Shown here: positions 56,494-64,000 of the stretch, piece by piece
How the letters are laid out: each line of letters starts with the position of its first letter
How positions within the stretch are numbered: position 1 is the stretch's first letter
NCBI GenBank assembly: GCA_029216955.1
Contig: JANAVB010012195.1
Location: 1,328,864 to 1,392,863 of the forward strand
DNA: 64,000 nucleotides
Source of the DNA: Iris pallida
Lineage: Eukaryota; Streptophyta; Magnoliopsida; Asparagales; Iridaceae
Direction: 5' to 3'
Made by a program: the position numbers and the translations under genes
Notes under the pieces: generated by a model
Told to the model about the DNA's origin: nothing
The model's database searches: none
The model's input: the letters and a program-made list of their open reading frames with translations, nothing else

Positions 56494-59400
56494 GTTGTTG
56501 TTCAATGTATTTATTTCTTTTTTTAGATGACCGACGTTACATGGGATTCGTGTGTGCATGCTGCGTTCCATGCCTTTTGGTCCCACTACCTCTAACTTAA
56601 TGAAAGGAATAATATACCCTCGTGATTCGATCCACCGATCTTCCTTCACCCAGTCCAGGATCTTATACCTCTCTTCGGTAACCATAATGGTTACTACTCG
56701 AGTTCGACAAATAGTAGAATTATTACTAATTTTTATTTGTAACACTTTCTTATTTAAAACTATAATTATTCGAGAATAAAAGCTAATTTGTGAAATATAG
56801 GTCCTTATATATATATAGTTAATCTCTTAAGTGGTTGAATGAGATTAAATATAATATTATTAATTTTTAATATTTTAAACTAAATATAATTTAATTAAGT
56901 TAAAATTGATCCAAAAGAATGTTAAGTAAAGGATGCTTGAGTTTGTTTCAAATCTAAATTGTTACCGATATTTCTATACTAATATATTAATCCAAATATT
57001 AGATGTATTATTCAAAAAATTTTTTTGTGTAACACTTTTTAACTTAAAAATATAATTATTCATGAATAAAAAGGACATTTGCTGTAAAAGATGGGATCCT
57101 CATATGGTTAATGTCTTAGATTAGATTAAATACAATATAATCTAATTTTTAATATTTTAAACCAAATCTAATTTAATCAAGTTAAAATCGATCTAAAAAA
57201 TGTCAATTAAAGGATAAATTGTTACATATATTAGTTTAGAACATAAATTAGATATTTATCACATAATAACATTTTTTTTTTGTTCTCTCACAGACAAGAA
57301 TTATTAGTTAAAATTACTAAACAAAAGATTATATCTAATATAAAATTTATTTTATAACTAGAATATAATATTATTTATCGTTAAAATTTAATTTAAAAGT
57401 ACTCAAAATTAATAAGAGAGTGTTATTTAATTGATTATGTTGTAATTCATCATCATGGTGACTCTTCACCTTTGTAACTCCCAAGTGACTCTTCATTTTG
57501 TAACTCCCAACCTCTCTCTTCCTATATAAAGAGAGGTTGGGATGGCTTGTAGGGACAATTGACATATATTGATATAAAGAGAGGTTGAGCTAATTGTCCA
57601 CAACACGTTATCAGCACGATGGTTTAGAGGGAAAAAAAATTTTGGTCAAAGGACAAAAGAGTACACACAGGTCAGTGGTCATTTTTGAATCTGCAAGCTA
57701 CAGACCGACAAAGAAGCTCAGAGGTGTTTACAAGCAGAGTTTGTGAAGAGCCAAGGGGGAGTGTTGTAATTCATCATCATGGTGACTCTTCACCTTTGTA
57801 ACTCCCAAGTGACTCTTCATTTTGTAACTCCCAACCTCTCTCTTCCTATATAAAGAGAGGTTGGGATGGCTTGTAGGGACAATTGACATATATTGATATA
57901 AAGAGAGGTTGAGCTAATTGTCCACAACAGATTATATATATAATCAAATTAAATATAATATTTTCTTCTTTTATTAGAAATTGCACATGCACTGCGTGTT
58001 CCTACCCCTCGTATCCCTGTAACTTAGTTAGAACATTCACAACTGTGAATGGTTTGAAATACTATATTTTTACTTTAATTAAAATTTGTAGCACATGGGG
58101 GTAGACTCCCACACTTAAGAAATGCTAGCAAGCGGCAAGCCAAGTGACTCTTCAAATTTTGAGCTTGTCCTAGCTTGTGAATAGTAACCAACTGGGTCCA
58201 CCAAGAAGAAATAAGGAAAGAAAAATAAAGAGGAGTTTAATTTGGAGTATAAATTTGGTATGTCATTTGGAGTATGTTATTGTGTGTCAATATGAAAAGG
58301 ACACTCAAAATTAGTATCTTAGACGATTTAAAAAAAAATTGGAGTATTGTATGCAGTGTCCCCACTGTGGATACTCTTACTGGCCAACCATGAAACCCTA
58401 ACTAGATTCGAAAACTCTGATGGATTCCAGATTTATTAGATCCTGTGTTTAAGAGAGTTTTTTTTTCCATAAAAAATATTTTCATTACAAAATTTCCACC
58501 AATTTTAGTGTTTGATAGCGTATATTTTTCCTGAAATTATTTTCCAAAAATATATCATTTTTCATATTTTCCTCCAAAATGGTGGAAAATAAATCTGGTC
58601 CGGCCCATAGGAAAATATCGAGGTCCCTAAAAGCTATTTTTCAAGAAAAAATAACGACAATCAAACACCCAAATTAATTTCATGGATTTTTTTTCCATGG
58701 AAAATTTTTTCCTAGTAAAATAATCTGGTGGAATTAATTTATTTTCCACGTTAAAGAAAAAATCAAACGCCGGTTAGAGAAAATCTAAACCGAAAAGAAA
58801 AGCAACAACTTACAGACGACCGCATCAAATTTGATGTGATATGGCTGTCGTGTTAAACTAAGAACATGATTATGACAACAATTATGCTATTTGGCTCCCA
58901 AAATATTTAGGTGACGTCATCTTCCATTAAGTGGCATCTGACATGACAGTTGACATAACAACTGACATGACAAATTTTAACCCAAAATATTAATTATCCA
59001 ATTTTTTTAATATTAATGTTAATGTTAATATTAATATTAATATTAATGTTAATATTAATATTAATGTTAATGTTAATATTAATTTTAATGTTAAGATTAA
59101 TTTTAATATTAATATTAATGTTAATTTTAATGTTAAAGGTTAATTTAATGTTAAGGTTAAGGTTAAGGTTAATGTTAATTATCATATTAATTTAATATTA
59201 ATTTTAATTTTAATATTAATTTTAATGTTAAATTTTGCCATGTCAGCTGTCATGTCAGCAACCATGTCAGCAACCATGTCATATGCCACATAATGGAAGA
59301 CGGCATCACCCAAATATTTTGGGAGCCAAATATCATTTTTGTTATGACAAATAGTTCTAGCTAAATATAGTGCAACGTGCAAAGCTTGTGGGAAAAAAAT

Positions 59401-61188
59401 GTATATGCATATTAATAGTGTGACATGCTTAATATTTTGATATAGTCATGCTATGATATAGCTAGTTAGAAGAATGTGATGATGAGATTGCTCTGATTTC
59501 ATTTGCAGTCAGTGCCACTATACTTGTCAGAGATGGCTCCTGCCAAACTAAGGGGCATGCTTAACATAGGCTTCCAGTTGATGACTACCATTGGCATTCT
59601 GGCTGCCAACCTAATCAACTACGGCACAACCAAGATCAGGGGCGGATGGGGTTGGCGGGTCAGCCTCGCCCTCGCTGCCGTCCCCGCCGCCATCATCACG
59701 GTCGGCTCGCTCGTCCTCCCCGACACCCCCAACTCCCTGGTCGACCGCGGGCACGGCGAGCAGGCGAAGGCCATGCTCAGGAAGATCCGAGGCACCGACG
59801 ACATCCACGCCGAGTACGAGGACATAGTGGCAGCCTGCGAGGAGGCCAAATCGGCGGAACGCCCCTGGGCCAACGTACTGGAGAGGAAGTACAGGCCCCA
59901 GCTCACCGTTGCGGTCCTCGTGCCCTTCTTCCAGCAGATCTCCGGCATCAACGTCATCATGTTCTACGCGCCCGTGCTCTTCAAGACCATCGGGTTCGGA
60001 GACGACGCCGCCCTCATGTCGGCGGTCATTATCGGCCTTGTCAACTTGTTTGCCACTGTTGTGTCGATTGTCACTGTTGACAGGCTAGGCCGGAGAGCGC
60101 TCTTCTTGCAGGGCGGCACGCAAATGCTTATTAGTCAGGTATATATCCCTTGGGATCGATATTTAGTACATGACCTATAAACCTGACCTCTCAAGTTAAC
60201 CCAGGGACACGGATATGACACGACACTTATTTTTGATGTGTCTGATTTGTGTCCGATACATGTCCGACACGACATGGTTCGTGTTCTTAAGAGTGTTTGT
60301 GGTGTTTCTTAGGATGCCCCTAAGGAACTTAACCAACCAATTTGGCATGTCCATTCCTGCTAGTTATGCGACTCAAAAATGCTACTGATCACCCCTTTTT
60401 TTTTTTTTTTTTGATACCATCATCCATGACATGACATGATTTTTCAAATTTCTCATTTATGATATTCTATATTTTTGTTTGAATTATACAAAGAAATCTC
60501 TTATTTGATCAAGATTTTCTAACATTAAAATAGTCGCCACATCAGCACCACATCAGTACCATGACGTCATAGGTGACAGTATCATCCGAAAAATGTTGGT
60601 GATGAATAGCATTTTTGTATCAATTTGGATGACGAACTAAGTAAACATGATCAAGCATGTCATTTTTTCTTCTCATCCTCGAACTTAATATTTGTCCCTT
60701 CTTTCTTGTCGTACCAGATCGTTATTGGAACAATGATGGCAGTCGTGTTTGGAACCAGCGGTGAATCAACGACCCCTTCCAAGGCCAATGCGGCGCTCAT
60801 GCTATCCTTCGTGTGCACCTACGTAGCCGGATTCGCGTGGTCATGGGGGCCCTTGGGGTGGCTGGTGCCGAGCGAGATCTTCCCGCTTGAAATTCGATCA
60901 GCTGGCCAAAGCATCACCGTCTCCGTCAACATGCTGGTAACTTTCGTCATCGCGCAGACCTTCCTCTCCATGCTCTGCCGCATGAAGTTCGGACTCTTCT
61001 ACTTCTTCGGCGCTTGGGTGGTCGTCATGACCACATTTGTCGCACTCTTCCTTCCCGAGACCAAGAATGTGCCCATCGAGGAGATGCACCTCATCTGGAA
61101 ACGACATTGGTTCTGGAAGAAGTTCATTCCCGACAGTTACGACAATATGGGGAGCATCGAGATTGTGCAAGGAGGAAGCAAACCCTGA
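51523..61188 (+). CDS. STP: Sugar transport protein (STP), monosaccharide/H+ symporter, 4 exons
   Basis: Predicted exons are 51523-51655, 51784-52106, 59509-60138 and 60718-61188, all with GT-AG introns and in phase, giving 518 aa, normal for plant STPs. The family imports hexoses with protons across the plasma membrane (MFS, 12 helices). Visible family marks are: [14 protein letters not shown] with Asp40; a lid-loop Cys75 and partner Cys449; RAFGRK near 105-110; [11 protein letters not shown] near 223; [15 protein letters not shown] from 273; DRLGRR at 343-348; [18 protein letters not shown] around 406-423 with Trp410; and [11 protein letters not shown] at 475-485. The start has a good context (A at -3, G at +4) and precedes the first helix directly. 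Exon G/C bias contrasts with the AT-rich introns. Intron 2 is about 7.4 kb and packed with transposons, yet no coding damage is seen. The sugar preference and exact STP number cannot be read from sequence. Confidence 0.95.
52576..53945 (+). pseudogene. MULE transposase fragment with FAR1-type zinc domain
   Basis: Exon 1 is 52576-52656 and the predicted intron 52657-53210 (GT-AG, phase 0) contains the whole first hairpin array. Exon 2 opens with [12 protein letters not shown] and [14 protein letters not shown], then [20 protein letters not shown] and GIHNHAVAE, the Cys/His pattern of the FAR1 DNA-binding domain used by many plant MULE transposases. A one-base frameshift falls at a run of seven A near 53442. 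A stop interrupts the frame at about 53725. After [15 protein letters not shown] and VLLADC, where the DDE domain begins in the family, the sequence ends, so the catalytic core is missing. It was once a transposase and is now a non-functional deletion derivative. Confidence 0.8.
52698..53099. repeat. MULE hairpin array 1 (about ten GGACTGCC hairpins)
   Basis: About ten imperfect palindromes, each with arms GGACTGCC and GGCAGTCC around a loop of 8-10 bases, occur every 40-50 bases. They lie inside the predicted first intron of the transposase. Spacers such as TTGTACAACTAGTGT recur. Confidence 0.9.
54111..54349. repeat. MULE hairpin array 2
   Basis: Five to six hairpins with the same arms as array 1 lie between the transposase fragment and the PMD fragment. 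Here the spacers are different (variants of TTGGAACTTACTGTGAACAA), so the array expanded separately around the same core. Confidence 0.85.
54356..55075 (-). pseudogene. Plant mobile domain (PMD) gene fragment carried by the MULE
   Basis: Read on the minus strand, an exon (about 55075-54856, ending [15 protein letters not shown]) is followed by a GTGAG donor, a short intron, and an acceptor before 54758. The next exon starts IIWHPYKDL and continues [20 protein letters not shown], the signature of the PMD (aminotransferase-like) domain of MAIN/MAIL1 proteins and of transposon-borne PMD genes. Later residues include [20 protein letters not shown]. One stop lies in the upstream exon near 55012, and the reading ends in hairpin array 2. 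PMD genes are known to travel with MULE and gypsy elements; their role there is not settled. The domain call rests on motif recognition only. Confidence 0.65.
55112..55527. repeat. MULE hairpin array 3 with larger nested palindromes
   Basis: Around ten hairpins with the same arms are arranged as two larger inverted repeats, 55161-55321 (centre about 55241) and 55331-55491 (centre about 55411). These are themselves direct repeats 170 bases apart. Confidence 0.9.
56461..56491 (+). repeat. 31-base poly(G) run
   Basis: Thirty-one consecutive G followed by a short TTG repeat lie within STP intron 2. The length may be wrong in the assembly. Confidence 0.9.
56500..57432. other. STP intron 2 sequence without recognised feature
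   Basis: AT-rich intron DNA with repeated AATTTAATTAAGTTAAAATTG-like phrases around 56880 and 57170, suggesting an old local duplication. No gene or intact mobile element was recognised. Confidence 0.6.
57438..57929 (+). mobile_element. TRIM retrotransposon (miniature LTR element)
   Basis: Two direct repeats of 168 bases, TGTTGTAATTC to TTGTCCACAACA, at 57438-57605 and 57762-57929, look identical base for base. They flank a 156-base interior. The interior starts CGTTATCAGCACGA (likely primer-binding region) and ends with a purine run AAGGGGGAG. The target duplication GATTA is at 57433-57437 and 57930-57934. There is no coding capacity. Identical LTRs mean a recent insertion or recent conversion. 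Confidence 0.93.
57935..58869. other. STP intron 2 sequence without recognised feature
   Basis: AT-rich intron DNA between the TRIM and MITE copy 2. No coding region or defined repeat was seen. Confidence 0.6.
58879..59341. mobile_element. Mutator-type MITE, copy 2, inverted relative to copy 1
   Basis: It has the same ends as copy 1 in opposite order, with CAATTATGCTATTTGG first and CATTTTTG last. A perfect 9-base duplication TTATGACAA lies at 58870-58878 and 59342-59350. The interior holds a longer run of ATTAATGTTAAT-type minisatellite units. It lies just upstream of STP exon 3. Confidence 0.9.
60374..60617. mobile_element. MITE in STP intron 3
   Basis: The inverted ends CAAAAATGCTACTGATCACC and its near-complement (GGTGATGAATAGCATTTTTG) enclose about 200 AT-rich bases including a poly(T) run. 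The outer tip resembles the copy 1/2 MITE tip, but the interior differs. No convincing target duplication was seen. Confidence 0.65.
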
Positions 61189-61235
61189 ATGAATTATTGA
61201 TACCACAGTTGAAAATAAACTTGACTTTATGACTA
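61189..61235 (+). terminator. Short 3' flank of STP with AATAAA
   Basis: AATAAA occurs about 25 bases after the TGA stop. A copia-type LTR appears to begin near 61236, so the native 3' UTR may be cut short, or transcripts may end inside the LTR. The poly(A) site is inferred. Confidence 0.4.
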
Positions 61236-61726
61236 TGTTTTTTGAGCCCAACAAATCTAGTTGGTCCACTACCATTGGGCTTTTATCATTATGTCTTTTT
61301 AGTTTTGAGTTTAGTCCATGTTCTAGGATGTTTTATACCTAGAATCTTCATGGTAAAATATTTATGTTCTAGAGATATCCTAATAATATTGTAAAAGTCT
61401 ACAATGATCTATACTATATTTTAATGTGTGTAGACTTTTTCTAAGAGTCCTATAAAAAGGGGTGTTCTCCCCTCATCTTGTACAACAACAAATAATTAAA
61501 AGCTTAGCGCTCTTATAAAATTTCTTTCCTTCTATTCTTCTCTTCCATCAAATTATTCTCTATATAATTTTCTTCCTCTCCAAATTTGTTCCTCCTAGTT
61601 AGTTGGCTACCACAATTCCAACAAAGTGGTATCAGAGTAGTTTGAATATCCAACAAAGTGGTATCAGAGCTAGGCGGTTCGAGGTCGAAGATGGCAAGTA
61701 AGATGATTCATTTCCAAGTTCCCTTC
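61236..61726 (+). mobile_element. Copia LTR with primer-binding site and gag start, truncated
   Basis: A probable LTR of 388 bases (TGTT at 61236 to AACA at 61623) contains TATAAAAAGGGG near 61453. It is followed by TGGTATCAGAG, complementary to initiator Met tRNA. CCAACAAAGTGGTATCAGAG is then repeated 32 bases later. A gag start at 61691 (MASKMIHFQVP, a usual copia gag opening) is cut after about 12 codons by another LTR-like sequence. It begins only some 50 bases after the STP stop. Confidence 0.7.
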
Positions 61727-62109
61727 TGTAACGTCCGTCCCAAAATACATATGACTAGGTACGTAAACATGACAGCCGTATAATAAATATACATAAGCTA
61801 TAAAATATAGTATATAGATAGCCATGATTTACTAATCTCATCCACAAAATAAAGAATAAAGATATTATAAAATCAAATAGGAATTGTCAGTGTTAAAGTT
61901 ATTGAATGTAGACAAATCCACTATCAACATGAAACTTAGAAAGAAGAAAATGGCAAAATAGGAAGACAAGTAGCAAGCGTGATCCAAGAGCATGTCATCT
62001 TCGATAGGAAGGAGAAGATCATGATCCTAGCAGGAACTCCTGCGAAAAGTCAAGAAAACACACACACCTCTGGAGAGATCATCAAGTCCTCAAAGGGACG
62101 TAACAAGAT
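61727..62109 (+). mobile_element. Possible solo LTR or LTR fragment
   Basis: It begins TGTAACGTCCGTCCC in the copia gag and a near-inverted GGGACGTAACA occurs at 62095-62105. No target duplication is seen, so boundaries are uncertain. No gene. Confidence 0.35.
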
Positions 62110-64000
62110 TGTCACTCCCCGTTCCCAGAATACGTACTTTAAATACATGCACTGTTTAAAAGTATTTATTTTAATATTTACCATGTACTACTCTGTATTT
62201 AATTTCCTTCAATTTTATGTTAATTAATTTCCTGCAATTTTATTTCTGCGTTTATACTCTAGCCTTGCTTTAGGATCGGCTTAGATTGGTTTATTTGTGG
62301 GTTCATCATGAACCGGATTAGACCCCCACCTACCACCATCCCTTCCATTTAAAGTCCATCCCCCTTTCTCTCTCTTCATTACTTCACCATTAATCTTCTT
62401 CTTCCTCATAACTCCTCTTCCACCGACCTAAGAGAGCTAGGCAAGTGCCAACTTGCTTCTTGATGGATCCCCATTATTATTGTTCCATCATCTTCCTTAT
62501 TTGATTCTAAGTCTCTTTAGTACTTAGCATTTTCAATTTCTATGGCTTATTTGTTGTAGATCTAAGATTGATGCATTTTCGGATTTCTTAGGTTTTGATC
62601 TAGTAAAGTTTATTATCTTCAAGTTTTGATGGTTCCATGTCGTAGAGAATTTCGTTCTACCCCATTTTGACCTATGGAAGTTCAAATTTGGACTTACGGT
62701 GAAGGTTTTATGGAGCTTGGAAGCCAAGGGTTCCATGACCATCCTTCTCAGGTTTTCTGAGAAGATGGGTTCCTTCACAGCCGCATGAGATTTATTTCCC
62801 AAACGAATGAGCCCAATCTCATTTTTCAGCCGCATGAGATATTTATTTCCCAATCTCATTTCACAGCCGCATGGAATCTTTATTCCTCAACCGCATGAGA
62901 TATTTATTATGGATTATTTATTTTCCAATCTCATTTCACAGCCGCATGGATTATTTATTTCCCAATCTCATTTCTCAGCCGCATGAGATATTTATTTCCC
63001 AATCTCATTTCACAGCCGCATGGAATCTTTATTCCTCAACCGCATGAGATATTTATTATGGATTATTTATTTCACAATCTCATTTCTCAGCCGCATGGAT
63101 TATTTATTTTCCAATCTCATTTCTCAGCCGCATAGATTATTTATTTCCCAATCTCATTTCACAGCCGCATGGATTATTTATTTCCCAATCTCATTCCTCA
63201 ACCGCATGAGATATTTATTATGGATTATTTATTTTTCTATCTCATTTCACAGCCGCATGGATTATTTATTTCCCAATCTCATTTCTCAGCCGCATGAGAT
63301 ATTTATTTGCCAATCTCATTTCACAGCCGCATGGATTATTTATTTCCCAATCTCATTTTTCAGCCGCATGGATTATTTATTTCCCAATCTCATTTCTCAG
63401 CCGCATGGATTATTCATTTCCCGACCGCATGAGACTTTTATTTTCCAACCTCATGAGATAGATTTTTATTTTTCGAATTTGGCATTAATTAACATTGATT
63501 GTTGTCTTGCTTTATAATTGATCATGCGTTCCTAGATGGAACTAAGAGACTGGCTAGTCGTCTTATTGAATTAAATGGAATGAGACACGTTCATATGAAT
63601 TATGAACTATTGTAATCGACTGACTGATCTCGAATATTGGCATATGGATACATGCAGGCTTTAATTAATTTATTTATTTATTTTACTAAAGCAGCATGTG
63701 TACTTTATGGTCAAGGCATGATTATTCCGTGGTTAGTTTTAATTGATGCATTACGTTATGTAAGACCTACAACCTAACTGCACGGGTATCGTTGTAGAGT
63801 TGGCATATCGTACTTTGTACGGAAGTACTCATTCTGAATGACCATGATCCACGGCATGGAATTTCATGCAACATAGAGGCTATTAAGTTAAATAAAATAA
63901 TGATTGCATGGAGAGAATGGATTCCCGAGTTCTTACATGGCAGTCCTCATGGGACTATTAAGTGCCCGACAGGCCAGCTGGTTTCCACAGATACTGCAGT
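62110..64000 (+). mobile_element. LTR related to the gag-only gypsy element, running off the window
   Basis: It starts TGTCACTCCCCGTTCCC. The part at 62330-62740 matches 27130-27530 in order (CCACCTACCACCATC, AGGCAAGTGCC, CTTTAGTACTTAGCATTTTC, GATGGTTCCATG), but a different minisatellite follows. Only one end is visible. Confidence 0.7.
62778..63450 (+). repeat. CAGCCGCATGGATTATTTAT minisatellite (35-base unit)
   Basis: About 20 units centred on (C/A)(A/G)CCGCATG(G/A), separated by TTATTTCCCAATCTCATTT. Variants with GAGATATTTATTATGG make longer composite units. Confidence 0.92.

Noticed and set aside
59646..60080. Overlapping frames within STP exon 3 on both strands
   Set aside because: They are shadows of the GC-rich coding exon.
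61627..61670. TGGTATCAGAG as part of a tRNA gene
   Set aside because: It is the short primer-binding complement after an LTR; no tRNA cloverleaf surrounds it.
62778..63450. CRISPR-like regular repeats
   Set aside because: The repeat is a contiguous 35-base minisatellite without unique spacers, in plant DNA.
63020..63517. 165-codon frame with repeated ISFLSRMDYLF phrases
   Set aside because: Translation of the 35-base LTR minisatellite.

Overview
This is nuclear DNA from a flowering plant. It shows GT-AG spliced coding exons, nested LTR retrotransposons, CACTA, Mutator-like and Harbinger-type DNA elements, and plant-only transposon domains. The exons of the single host gene are strongly G/C-biased at third codon positions while the surroundings are AT-rich. 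That pattern is commonest in monocots, so a non-grass monocot is a reasonable guess, but nothing here fixes the species.

Only one host gene is convincing: a complete four-exon sugar transport protein (STP, plasma-membrane monosaccharide/H+ symporter, 518 aa) on the + strand at 51523-61188. Its second intron has grown to about 7.4 kb. A Mutator-related MITE sits in the intron (9-bp target duplication), and a 3.76-kb Mutator-like element (MULE) is inserted into the tip of that MITE (8-bp duplication). A second MITE copy (9-bp duplication) and a 492-bp TRIM with two identical 168-bp LTRs lie further on. The MULE carries a truncated FAR1-type transposase gene, an antisense plant-mobile-domain (PMD) gene fragment, and three arrays of GGACTGCC/GGCAGTCC hairpins. 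It is the most unusual object in the window.

Left of the gene everything is transposon. 1-4356: relatives of a long gypsy LTR, broken and rejoined. 4357-7392: minus-strand gypsy gag pseudogene with GGGCGCATG minisatellites. 7393-13407: plus-strand gypsy-type element with a non-coding interior. 13408-14633 and 41351-42510: two halves of one minus-strand copia element, split by a 26.7-kb insertion (14634-41350). That insertion is a gag-only gypsy element with about 3.6-kb LTRs. Its 5' LTR holds a decayed CACTA transposon (from 15188), and its 3' LTR holds a 10.8-kb non-coding LARD (29255-40037, duplication CCGTG). 43113-44150: a second CACTA accessory-gene fragment. 45034-45342: a Tourist-type MITE. 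45674-49489: a complete non-autonomous CACTA element. 49490-51480: the STP upstream region, with a (TA)n tract and a probable SINE.

Right of the gene lie a short copia LTR with a duplicated primer-binding site, an LTR-like fragment, and from 62110 to the window end a further LTR full of GCCGCATG repeats. No rRNA or tRNA gene, CRISPR array or organellar DNA was seen. Many disruptions of coding or terminal sequence are C-to-T or G-to-A changes, as expected for methylated, silenced elements.
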